Source of the DNA: Theristus sp. LFF4_11 | Lineage: Eukaryota; Nematoda; Chromadorea; Monhysterida; Xyalidae | Direction: 5' to 3' | DNA length: 64,000 nt | Assembly (NCBI GenBank): GCA_030248135.1 | Contig: JASANC010004694.1 | Location: 1 to 64,000 of the forward strand | In this document: piece after piece, positions 9,741 to 20,300 of the stretch | How the letters are laid out: each line of letters opens with the position of its first letter | Numbering within the stretch: position 1 is the stretch's first letter | Notes under the pieces: model-generated | Database searches by the model: none | Seen by the model: only the letters and a program-made list of their open reading frames with translations | What the model was told of the DNA's origin: nothing | Program-made: the position numbers and the translations under genes

Positions 9741-10456
9741 GTGGCGTCCGTGGCGTAGCGGTAGAACTTCGGCCTACAGTTCTGTAGGTACCGGGTTCGA
9801 ACCTCGCTGTGGACAAGACATACTCGTGGAAAATTAGAGTGACTAACGAACATCTGATGGTCAATTCCCTCCTGAGCCGAGGGTAAAATTGGGCTCGGGG
9901 CAGCATAGTTGTTCCAGAGCCGAGGGGTTGGGGGGGGCCGATATAGATAGCTGGAGCAAATTTTCTAGATAGATAGATAGCTGGAAAATTTTGGGGGGGG
10001 GCCGCAGGGGGGGCATGTGACTTTGGGGGGGGGCGGTCAAAATTTTGAAATTTGATAGATAGATAGCTAAAACGCTAAAAAGCTATAAAAACAGCAAAAT
10101 AATGCTAAAAATACACTAAAAATCAAGTATAAACGCGCATTTTACCTAAAATTAGCGAAATTTTCAAGAATTACGAGCAAAAATGGTCAATTTTGGTCAA
10201 AAATTGACTCATTTTATGTCTTCGAAGACAAAAATTTTCAGATAGATAGCTGGCTGAGAATTTTTTTTAGATAGATAATAGCTGAGCCGAAAAAACCTGT
10301 CTGATAGAGATAGATCCGAAAATTTTTTGGGGGGGCGGGCCCCCCCAGGCCCCCCCCCCGAGAACAACTATGCGGGGCAGTATTGCCCGTCTCCGCCGGA
10401 GTTTGGTACCTTCGGGTTTCCGGAACCGGCGCGCGTATAATTAAATAAATAAAAAA
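9741..10456 (+). mobile_element. tRNA-derived SINE S1, itself split by hAT-like element D1
   Basis: The head has RNA polymerase III-type boxes: box A-like TGGCGTAGCGGTAGA at 9750 and box B-like GGTTCGAACC at 9794. The acceptor and T stems do not pair properly, so it is not a functional tRNA. The body continues to TTGGGCTCGGGGCAG at 9903, resumes at 10381 with TATTGCCCGTCTCCGCCGG, and ends in an ATTAAATAAATAAA tail. The element is flanked by TAGCTATCTAT (9723-9733 and 10457-10467). Without the insertion it is about 240 bp. Confidence 0.8.
9904..10372 (+). mobile_element. hAT-like element D1, ITR CATAGTTGTTC, 8-bp TSD CGGGGCAG
   Basis: Ends are CATAGTTGTTCCAGAGCCGAG and a mirrored GAACAACTATG. 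CGGGGCAG is duplicated exactly at 9896-9903 and 10373-10380. Just inside the ends are G8 and C9 tracts, and many GATA/TAGC microsatellite units flank a core shared with D2 (25269-25735), nearly identical by eye. It is 469 bp with no coding frame. An 8-bp TSD fits hAT or P-type elements; hAT is the working label. Confidence 0.9.
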
Positions 10457-10671
10457 TAGCTATCTATCTATCAAATTTCAAAATTTTGACCGCCCCCCCC
10501 CCAAAGTCACATGCCCCCCCACCCCCCCCCCCCCCCCCGCGGCCCCCCCCCCCCAATTGAAAATGAAAGAGAACCACCAAAATTTTCCAGCTATCTATCT
10601 GTCTGGAAAATTTGCTCCAGCTATCTATTATATCGCCCCCCCCCGAACCACTCGGCTCTGGTACAACTATG

Positions 10672-11108
10672 CTGCCCGTGCACCCCCTCACCGAGAAGGT
10701 ACCTGACACCCCCCCTCTAAAATTAGGCAAACACCCCCCCCCCCGCACCCGAGGTCCCGCTTTCGCTAGTCGCTAATGATCAGGTTGGGGGGGCGGTACG
10801 TTTTCAGTTTTCACCCTAAACTAGCGTCGCAGTGCGGCGCAGCGGCGTAGCGCAGCGCAGGCAGTTGAAAAATTATTTTGTTTTATTTTGCGGCTTGTTG
10901 CAGACAGATTCGGTGTATCGCCCAGTATCGGCGGTGCATCGGTTTCCCATATTTCGTTTTATTTTGTGGGTTTTTTCAGATTCGGTGTATGGGTGCATCG
11001 GATTCGCGGCGTCGTCGGCAGCGCAGCAGCAGCGAGCGTTCAACGGGCAGCAGCAACGGGCCACGCCGACCGGGTGCAAGTGCAACGACGACTGCCACCA
11101 CCACAACC
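10672..11108. promoter_or_regulatory. Upstream region and probable 5' leader of the DCAF11 gene
   Basis: After the transposon nest comes a GC-rich stretch (CGTCGCAGTGCGGCGCAGCG at about 10825) and two near-identical segments, CAGATTCGGTGTATCG at about 10905 and CAGATTCGGTGTATGG at about 10977. Each follows a pyrimidine-rich tract, so each could be an acceptor for a 5' intron or for trans-splicing. No TATA box is convincing. Confidence 0.35.
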
Positions 11109-14100
11109 ATGTCAAACTCGTCTGCTGCTGAACGAGGGGCACAAGAGGAAAACAGTGAAGCGGACGAAAGCAGAATGATTCAACGACTTTTGAGACATTT
11201 GATTCGTAGTGGACAAGTGATTAGTTGCCTTGTTTCATAAATTTGTCGTTTTGTATTCAAAATTCTGCATTGCGTCTTCTCACTGTGATCGTAATCATCT
11301 GCAGATTCGACTGTTGACTGGCTCTGATTCCGACAGCGGTCAGTCAACGGACAGTCCCCATGGAGATGCTGAAGACGATGAGCGGTCGGAAGACGTTGAC
11401 GCAAGCTCATCTGATGCCGCGGCCGAGGCGGACACAAACGTGCAGATGAAGCCGACAGATGTTGCTGTGTGTTGCTGGCTGCACGCTTCTTGAATCTTGA
11501 CAAAACTGACGCATTTGCTGATGAGATTGCGACTGTTTTTCATTCGATTCACATTCAACATCGTTTTTTGTGCTTCTGATCACTTCAAAACACGTCATTT
11601 GAAAGCTCAAAATTTGATCAGTTCAGTGTCTGTTCTATTTTGCCGAATCGAATATCGACGAATGGTGTTGTTTTGTTTCAGAGTGCCAGCGTGGTGCAAT
11701 CGTTCAATTCGTCTGACATCTACGCATCTGTGAAACTGTCGAGCGGTCAGTGGATGCAGTCGAACACGATCAACGGTGATACAATTCGAAAGGAGAGCAG
11801 CAGCGCGTCAGCGGCCAGTTGGTTGCGTTCCCGAGAGTCCGGGCTGCCGGTGTACGGTCAGCTGAGACGCGCCCACGGCTGCTTCTCTCCGGCCACCAAA
11901 TGCTCACTGAACAATCGGTCCGTGCTGTGCCGATTCAATCAAACGGGCTCACGTTTAATTTCGTTTCGACGTTTCAAGTAACGGCTTTTGCAGATTTTTA
12001 CCGAATCAGAACTACAAAGTGGATTCGACCGAGTGTGACGAGCTGGCGCAGTTCTACCGCACGAAGACCTTCTGCTGCATCTACACGAACAACGCGCAGT
12101 CATTGCTGACCGCCAGCCAGGGTCGGCGCTGCGTTTTCATGTTGTAGTGTCTCAGCCGATCGGAGTCTGCGTTTATTCCGGTTGAAGAGCCGAGTTCATT
12201 TGCAGACCACACAATCCGCGTGCATTCTCGGTTCGGCGCGTCCGCCGCGTACAAATGCACGCGTGTCATTCGTGCACCGGAAGTCGGCTGGAGCATCCTT
12301 GACGTGGCCGTCAGTCCGGACGGCTACAGCGCTGCATACGCCACGTGGACCAACGCCAGTTTGTTTGTGCACGTCACCACAATGCCACTGCTGATTGAGC
12401 TTCTTTTCTATTTGAACGTTTTCAGTTCACCAGTGCTCGCTGGTTGGCGACGAAGAGAAATGGGTGTCTTTTGTGGTCGCCGACCCGGAATACCGGTTGG
12501 TTGCGTTTGTTTCTGTTGTTCACTAACTTATCGATTCAACTCAATCACAACAACAACATCCATTGCAGCTTTTGCATATTCTCGTTGCGCTACAGTCAAG
12601 ATGGCTCGGAAATTCTGGCCGGTGCAAGCGACCGCTGCCTGTACATCTACAATCGTGAGCGGGCCTCTTCGGTGCTCAAGGTTGGTACTTTGATCGTTCC
12701 ACGTTTATTTTTGTGTAATCTATGTTATTACCGCAATGATGTCGTTCATCGTTTGTCGGCAACAATTTCTTCGTTCAATATTTGGCACGAGCAGTTTTCT
12801 TGCGTTGCATTGATTTGCGCCCGTTTATCTTAAAGCTGTTCGCTGTTGTCAGATAGACGCACACGAGGATGACGTGAACGCGGTGTGCTTCGGCGACAGC
12901 AACTCGAACATAATATACAGTGGCGCTGATGACGGCCTCGTCAAGGTCAGCTGCTTGTTTGCAAAGCATTTCAATGCTAATGCTCTGCTGCAGCAGAAAT
13001 CGCGCACCGTCTGCCAGGCTAGTTCGCTGCACATGCTGAAACTCGCAAACTGTTTGTCAGGTCTGGGACCGCCGGACGCTAAACGAGCAAAGCCCAGTGC
13101 CGGTTGGTGTGCTCGCCGGGCATTTGGACGGAGTGACATTCATTGATTCAAAAGGGGACGCACGTTATCTGATCAGCAACTCAAAGGATCAGTCGATCAA
13201 ACTCTGGGATGTGCGCAAGTTCTCAGACACGTCTGCTCTAGAGGTTCATACTTCGTTGATTTGGATTCATTGAAAAATGCGTAAACATTAAATTTGAGTT
13301 CGAACACAGGCAACACGCACAGTGGTGGCGGGACAGAGTTGGGACTACCGTTGGCAACGTGTGCCGAAAGCAGGCTTGTTCACCGTTTTTTTTTGCTAAA
13401 CTCCGTCTCGGCGCCCCTGCGTGCGTAATATCTTGAATGGCTCCCAACTTGATTTTGAAAGGAAGGTATCCTTCCTTGAAAATCAACCGATTCATTTGTT
13501 GATATGTGAATGAAATGCTTACACGACAAATTGCTGGCAGACACCCATGATAACAATAAGATACCGCAGAAAGTACCTAACCAGGGGTCAGGATGGAAAA
13601 GAGTGAACCTTATTTTTATGTGTTTCGGGAGCAAAGTCAAACCACGATTCGAACTGCAATGGGCTCCCGTACCTATATCCATGAGGTACCCGCAGCACAG
13701 ATGTGGAAGTCGGTCGTCTGTTGACACCAAAGCAGTCAGCTTAAAATTGACGCGCTTACCGGGCCAAATTTCAGCTAAAAACAACTTCTGATTAACATTT
13801 ACATGTAAAATAACAACATTAACAAAGCGCGCAATATTTGGATGATCAACAAATGAAAAAAGAAAAACATTTGGCATCAAAAGTAGCTTTTTTACAAAAC
13901 GAACAACGTATGGAATAATCTTAACCTGCCCGTATTAACAGTTAGAATGCACGTAGCGTAACTCCAAATAATGAAGTGAACCAGTCGGACCTTTTTGGTA
14001 AAATTAAATTGAAATGAAAAGATAAAATAAAGTTTTCCGAACAACCAACTTGATAACCAATCTCAAAACGTAATTTTGATACTGCCTTTCTGTAGTGACT

Positions 14101-15397
14101 CAGATTTCAGAACGGTTGAACCCGCATGTAGAAATGAATTGATAATCCGAAAAAAATTGCAATTAAATAACTACTTTTTAATAAGCCATCTTTGAATTTG
14201 CTTTCTGATTGATTCTAGAGAGTAGCGATTTAATGGACTGGAGAACAACCAGATTACAGGAAGAGGATCACGTGTCACGAATAATTACAGCTAAATAATT
14301 ACAATATCTGTGTCAAAGATTTTTTTTTAATATTTGAAGCACGCCCCCCCCCCCCACCGATTCCGGAAACCCGAAGGTACCAAACTCCGGTGGGATTGGG
14401 GAACGGACGGCTCACCACCCCGTGGAACCAATACCCTCGCCACGTGAGGGGGACGGGGGAGGGGGATTTAACATCAGGTGCTCTGAAATAATGGAATGAA
14501 CTGGAATAATGAAATAGAACTGGAGTATTTTCATTGTCCGAGTCATTTCAAATAATAACATGCACGCCGCATGGAGCGGAGTTTACCATCATGACAGGAC
14601 TTGAACGGCTTGTAAATCTTGAACAGCAGTATTTGATGAGTTGTTCGGTGTTGCAGAGTATAATAGTGAGCGACTGTTTCAGCTCGTCGTAATCGTCGTT
14701 TGCCTGGTGACACGTGCGTGCAAACGTACCGCGGTCACACCGTGCTGCACACACTGATCCGCTGCTACTTCTCACCGTCGACAACCACCGGCCAACGCTA
14801 CATCTACACCGGATCGGCCAGAGGCGAATGCGTCAGTTAGTGAATCGTGCAATTTCGTGGTCTGTGCAATCGCTCATACAGAACGGTCGAGCTTCTGGTT
14901 GTGCGTATTGTTGCAGTCTATGATCTGCTGACGGGCGCAGTCGTCAAACGTCTGGAGGGACACAAGAGCTGCGTGCGCGACGTCGCATGGCATCCGGAGA
15001 TGAACGAAATCTGCACGTCGTCGGTCGGTCGTTTGATTCGTGGCGTCGACTTTTGTTGCAGTGCACCACTGCTGGTTCATACTGACTGACGTGTGCGCAC
15101 CAGCTGACGTACGTCAACGCATGGACGGCAGCACGCAACAACACGTGACGTGTCGTATCCGCAAACGTCAGCATGAACGGGCTTTAAGAATGAATGACGA
15201 TGTGAATGTTTCAGTGGGACGGCACAACGTACTGCTGGCGATACTCTGGCAAATGGACGGATGTGAGCAGTTTGAGTCGTCGAGAGAGCAGTGCCAGCGA
15301 CGGACAGCAGCGGCAGCGCAAACGGCCTGTCGCAACGGCCGGCGACGCGATTGCACGACGCCTGCGCAGCAGACAGAAGACGCACACAACCGACTGA
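11109..15397 (+). CDS. DCAF11: DCAF11/WDR23-type WD-repeat protein, CUL4-DDB1 substrate receptor
   Basis: Thirteen exons: 11109-11216, 11305-11439 (or -11460), 11682-11917, 11994-12121, 12206-12358, 12426-12495, 12569-12680, 12853-12945, 13061-13243, 13310-13373, 14683-14835, 14917-15023 and 15215-15397; about 574-581 residues, all phases consistent. The N-terminus MSNSSAAERG leads to RMIQRLLRHLIRSGQ and an acidic Ser-rich region. WD repeats follow: FLPNQNYKV, DHTIRVH, VGWSILDVAVSPDG, DGSEILAGASDRCLYIYNRE, AHEDDVNAVCF, GHLDGVTFIDSKGDARYLIS, KDQSIKLWDVRKF, QSWDYRWQRVPKA, TYRGHTVLHTLIRC, GHKSCVRDVAWHP and WDGTTYCWRY. The order and spacing match human DCAF11 (from memory). In C. elegans the orthologue WDR-23 directs turnover of the stress factor SKN-1 (known). 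Intron 10 appears to use a GC donor. Candidate AATAAA is at 15711. Confidence 0.95.
13380..13880 (-). repeat. Possible tRNA-like/SINE-derived insert in DCAF11 intron 10
   Basis: On the reverse strand, CAGTTCGAATCG (plus strand about 13648-13660) resembles an RNA polymerase III B box, with GGCCCGGTAAGCGCG upstream as a poor A box. The intron is 1.3 kb while the others in the gene are 74-242 bases, so an insertion is likely. The 166-residue frame here shows no recognised domain and is not called as a gene. No terminal repeats or TSD were found. Confidence 0.3.
14340..14465 (-). repeat. SINE S1-related fragment in DCAF11 intron 10
   Basis: GATTCCGGAAACCCGAAGGT (about 14361) followed by ACCAAACTCCGG is the reverse complement of the S1 tail at 10395-10425. 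A C13 run lies directly before it and a G-rich stretch after it. Part of the following text (GGAACGGACGGCTCACCA) has a near match at 45040, suggesting a wider family. It is truncated and lacks the A/B boxes. Confidence 0.55.
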
Positions 15398-16497
15398 GCC
15401 CCACCTGTACACACCGCAACGCACAACCTCACCATTGTCCCCGTGTAGATGCTCATTATTATTGCTGAGAAATGATCACCACTGCAACTGCAACTGCGTT
15501 GTTTACTCTGCTCTACGGTAACGACATGTTTGATTTTGAGCGCATGCCTCATCATCGCTTTCTCCGTTTTTCGTCGGTTTTGTTTGTACATAGAAGTGGA
15601 ATTTTTTCAAAAAAGTATAATTTTGTGAAAAATTCTCGGAATTTTTCCTCGAAAAATGTCGGAAAATTTTACAATTTTTCCGGCAACCAAATGAGCAGTT
15701 TTTTCATAAAAATAAATGAAATGCTGCTGAAAATTAGCGACGGTTGAGCCAAAAATGGCAGATGCAACAAATTTTTATTTTTAATTTTTATTCGACTCAT
15801 TATCTTCCGATTTTACACTGAAACAAAATTTTGAATTTGATGGTGAGACTAAGGCTCAGTGTAAAAAAGCAATAACGGGAGCAACAAATAAGCATTAAAG
15901 ACAACAGCCAACAAAGACACTGCTGAAAATCACATGAAATGTTAATAATGGTGGAAGAGGGAAGAACGTCGTCGATTGTCGCGTCACAAAGTTCAGCAAT
16001 TTGAGGCAGGAACACAGGTAGAGAAAGATCAATTTGGGATTGGGTATGGATAGAGACAGGGATTAAATGTTCAATAAAAACACACACGCGCACGTACCCT
16101 GAATCGCAATTTAACACTATTCCGCTCATTTAACACAAAAAATAGGTTGTAAAAATGATTTTCAGCAAAAAGGTTTGGTAAAATCACGGAAATTATGTTA
16201 AACCGGGAAAATTTCCGAAAATTTTCGGTGCCACCTTTATTTGTACATAGCACATGTCATAGTGAGCCATTATTTCCGCTTTTCAAAACAAAATCGATTG
16301 CAATGTTGCTGAACCTGGGAGCAAATACATTCAAGCGTGCAAAGTGTCTGCAAAGAGCACACGCAAAATGGCTGGCGATGTGAAGTCAAATAGCCTGCTG
16401 TGTCTTAACATTTGACGCTTCGTGAAACTCAGGTTTCATGTTTTTTTGTCTTTACTTTGATCAGAGATCTTTCGTAAGATATTTATATTTTGTAGCT
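15398..16497. other. 3' flank of DCAF11 and convergent intergenic region
   Basis: This contains the DCAF11 3' untranslated region with AATAAA at 15711-15716, about 315 bases after the stop, in A/T-rich sequence. The rest is A/T-rich with no coding frame of recognisable content and no repeat noticed. Confidence 0.5.
15711..15716 (+). terminator. Candidate polyadenylation signal of DCAF11
   Basis: AATAAA in an A-rich context, 314 bases past the stop codon, the first canonical hexamer downstream. Use of the site is inferred from position only. Confidence 0.5.
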
Positions 16498-16668
16498 ATC
16501 TGGATAATATATACAACCAGTTGATTGGTTGGTTGCGCACACATGCAGTTGATGCATGCATTCTGTGCAGACAAACTCCGCTTCCACAGCAATGTCTGCA
16601 CAGATTGCATGTATCAACCGCACGTGTATGCAATCAACCAATCAGCTAGTTGTATGTATTAGCCAGAT
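16498..16668. mobile_element. Hairpin MITE between DCAF11 and GLMP
   Basis: The whole 171 bases fold back on themselves. The left half (ATCTGGATAATATATACAAC onward) is the mirror of the right half ending in TTGTATGTATTAGCCAGAT. Arms are about 78 bases at roughly 85% identity, meeting at TGTGCAGACA / TGTCTGCACA around 16575-16600. No target-site duplication is clear, so the superfamily is not assigned. Confidence 0.75.
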
Positions 16669-17314
16669 GGACTGTAACTTGCTTTAAGGGAACGTGAACC
16701 GCTTTGTTATTCAACGAAAAAGGTGTTCTTTCCATAACTTTCTTCTTCTGTCGACTGAATGTTATCGCAGATATTATTCTTCTGGTCACTATTATCTCAC
16801 CAACCAATTGTGCGAAAGGCAGGGTTGGTTGATGATGTGAATTTGTGAAATCTGTTTTCGGGTTGGCATTAAAAATTTACCGGTTATGAACACTGAATTT
16901 CTGCAGAATGATTTTATGATGGATGTTTATAAATTTATGTAAAATTTATTGCGTATTTTTTAAATTTCTTTTTTACGGAAATATAGCTGTACAATCAGAA
17001 AAGGAATAAACGTCGATAACCATAGTCACACAGTAACACGAAACTTGAACTGAAAATAGCGATAACGATTGTCTCACTCGTGCATAACAACAGGTGTTGT
17101 GTTAATAGATGTAGATGTCCGTGACGTGTTAGTCAAAAATCTACATCGGAAACAAAGAACAAGCAAAGCAGAACAAAGAAGCCACCCGTTTTCGTTGAGA
17201 GTAGACATAGATGAAGAGCCCGTACTAAAACGCAACTGTTTGCGTGGGAGCGGCGGCACATCATGCACGTGGCACGTGTTTGCTTGCATGGTGCGTGTCG
17301 TGTCGTGCTTGAAG
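16669..17314. other. 3' flank of the GLMP gene (minus strand)
   Basis: Downstream of the minus-strand GLMP stop codon. The hexamer AATAAA on the minus strand (16945-16950) is a candidate polyadenylation signal. Nothing else was recognised. Confidence 0.45.
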
Positions 17315-20300
17315 TTACGCATCATCATCGCTGTCCGGCAGAAGTGCTGCTTGGTCAGCAGAGTGCGCGCGGCGTCGTAGGCAGACACAGACGAGCACAC
17401 AGAGCAGCACGGCCAGCACCGGCAGCAACACGGCCGCCACGATCAACGTCACCAGGCACGTGCGCATGGCGTCCTGTGGCGGCACGCCCATGCCCGTCGA
17501 CATGCTCCTGTATCAGTCAAACGGCATCGCACAAACTACTGCATTGTGCTGGCCTGATTGTGTGTGCAACAAACCAGACAGAGTACATCGTCGACGTGTA
17601 GAAGCCGTCTTTCGGGTACCCAAATGTGACGTTCAGTGCGTCGCACTGTGTGCCGCTGCAGTTGCCGTTGAAATAGTAGAGCAATGCGCCACACGCGGGC
17701 GCATACGGCACGTGCGACTGCAAAACACGGCACGCCTGAGACAACGCTGGCAACAATGCATGCTTCTTCAAATGAAACTAACCGTCAAATCGGACGACGT
17801 CGTTTGTGTGAGTGTGCTTCTTGAGCGAGTCTGCTGTTTGTAAGCGACCGGTTTCCATCGGCAATAGCCCAAGTGATCAGCATACAGCACGTCAACGGTC
17901 TGCACAACATTGGGTGTTACGGTTTGCCAACAGAGCACACCAGACTGAAACAACCTTGAATATTCCGGGCGTGTACTCGTCATCGATCGATTGCTGCACC
18001 ACTTTCTCGGTGGTGCCGTTTGCAGTAGACATGAACACGAGCTCCACAGCGAATCGCGTCTGCTTGCCGAGTTTGTTCAGCGACAACGACTGCAACTCCA
18101 GCTGCACCTGCACCGAGCGGGCGCTGTGCAGCAGATTCGGTGGGCGAACGTCGCGCCCGTCCGACGCGAACACTGATGCCTAAACACGTGCAAACGTTTT
18201 GTGAACGCTTGCAAGTTTAGCAGTGCACTGCTACACCAATGAGTTCCTGAATGAAATAATTTTTTTCATCTGAACTGATTCACCATTTTCGAACTCTTCA
18301 AAGTGAGGATGAGGAAATTGAAAGGTGTTACACGAATTTAATCAGGCGCTCAGTGGTGTAGCATTCTTGATTTTTGCAAAAAAACAAATAAACCGGCTTT
18401 TCTGAAAAAGGGGCTTTTTATGTCTCTGTCAACCCCACTAATCAGTTTGCTAGATGTGCCTGAGCAGAACAGTGAGCACGAAGACAGGTTTTCACACTTA
18501 TTCGATTTGGACACAGGATAAACGCATCAAACCGTGATGCAGAGACGGCCAGAACCAAACATCGACGACAACACGTTCGTGCCGTCTGTGTTTGTGCATA
18601 TTTGCGTGTTGATGCTATCATTGCTGAGAGTGATGTTCGGTGATGACCATCGAACGTTGACCAAATCAATCGATTGCACATTGCTAGGGGACACTTTGCT
18701 GATGTCAGCATCGTCATTTGCATCGAAAAGACGAAACATCTGAAAACACACCAAAAACATCAGATATTTCGTTCGTTGACAGTGGCAGCCAACAAAAACA
18801 GACTCTGTTCAAACGGAATCCGTGCGCCTCGACTGGTATGGAGTGATTGGCGTTCTCGACGGAAATGACCAGCGAGCCGTTCGTCATGAGCTGCGTCCAG
18901 TTGCCGACGTGCAGCACAGCGTCACGCTCCGCTGCAATCGTCAAAATGCTCGGCAGCCCGATCGTGCTGCAACATGCGTTCAAATGAAATTAGGCCACGA
19001 AAGAAAGAAAATGCGAATGAACAGAACGGCCGCGACCTAAAAATGCTATGAACGCTTTGTTGGGGTCGTTTTGCTGCAACGTGAACGAGATTCTGTCGAC
19101 TGTCCGTGTCATTGTCCGGCAACGCCAATCGGGAGCAATCCACGAAAGTGGGACAACCGGGGTTGTACTCGACCGTCAGCTGGAAAACATGCGAGCAGTG
19201 GGGACGCTGGTGGAAATGCACGCAAACCGGCCAATCAGACGCACTGAATGACAACACATTCAAACCGAGCAACTTCGCCTCTACACTCCAGTTTTATTCG
19301 GTTAAACACAATGGGAGAAATCTATATACAGGGTGAACCAAAAAAAAGGTTCCAATTCTAAAATGCTCTCACTGGCGTGTAGGGGTGGGTCGGTATAAAA
19401 AACGGTTTTTTTCGGTATAAAAAACGGTATAAAAAACGGTTTTTTATACCGGCGCCAAAAAATGGCCAAAATAAATTACCGATATTTTACCGCGTAAATT
19501 TTGGTTTTTTTCCGGTTTTTTATACCGCCGAAGGACCCAAATTTCAATTTTTGAAATCACTCAAAACTCATTTTCGCCACTTCATAACTTGATGTTCTGG
19601 AGAACACAATTCACGCTCTTGGTATAAATAAAGCACCCTGAGACCCGTGCCTCTCCTTCCATGTCCCATCTCGGTCGACCGCCAATGGGCTGGCTCTGGT
19701 CGGCGTTCGCTTTATTTTCCAGCTTTGTTCTTTGTTTATCTGTTCAAGTTTGGTCTACATGGCAATGTTGTGTTTCGTAGTTTAACAGCTTCACGCTTTT
19801 TCCGCTTTAAATCTGCCGCTTGCGCTTTTTATGCTAGTTCTTTTGTTGACAAAGTGAAGAAACTAATACAACAAAGATTTGGTTATTTTTCAGAATTCGG
19901 TTAAATTTTCAACAATAAACGAGAAACGCCGTGATATTTATTCAGTCAAATTTCGTGAAATTTTGTGTCTTTGAACTCGGAAAGTGCTGAAAGTTTTGTT
20001 GGTGATGTCTTCGTGCTGTTTTACTGGTGATAGTGACCCGAATCTCCATCTGATTTTTTTGCTCTTTTAATTTTGTTCTTGGTTCACTTCTTTCGTCTGT
20101 GCGGGTTCGTGATTTCGGTGATCTTTTGTGTTTAGAAATGCGGTAAAATTGTTGTGCAGTTACATATCTCTCGATCATGACAGTTCAATTGATTTGCATG
20201 TATCACATTCCTTGCTGTTGCACATGTCAATCTGTTTTGCGTTAGCTTTTTTGTTTTAAACTCGCATCTGATAATTTTTCTGATGCTGCATTCTCTCTAA

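Larger units (their letters stand above)
9626..10671 (-). mobile_element. hAT-like element D3, reverse orientation, interrupted by a SINE
   Basis: The pieces 9636-9733 and 10457-10671 are the reverse complement of parts of D1/D2. Shared landmarks are TTTTTAGCGTTTTAGCTATC, the GATA-type repeats and the terminus GTACAACTATG at 10661-10671. The left end is not identifiable. The two halves are separated by SINE S1, whose TSD (TAGCTATCTAT) is D3 sequence. Confidence 0.7.

Noticed and set aside
9741..9815. Functional tRNA gene
   Set aside because: A and B boxes are present, but acceptor and T stems do not pair; SINE tail and TSD show a retroposed element.
13380..13880. 166-residue minus-strand gene inside DCAF11 intron 10
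   Set aside because: No domain, antisense within an intron, and overlapping a SINE-like B box; likely repeat-derived.
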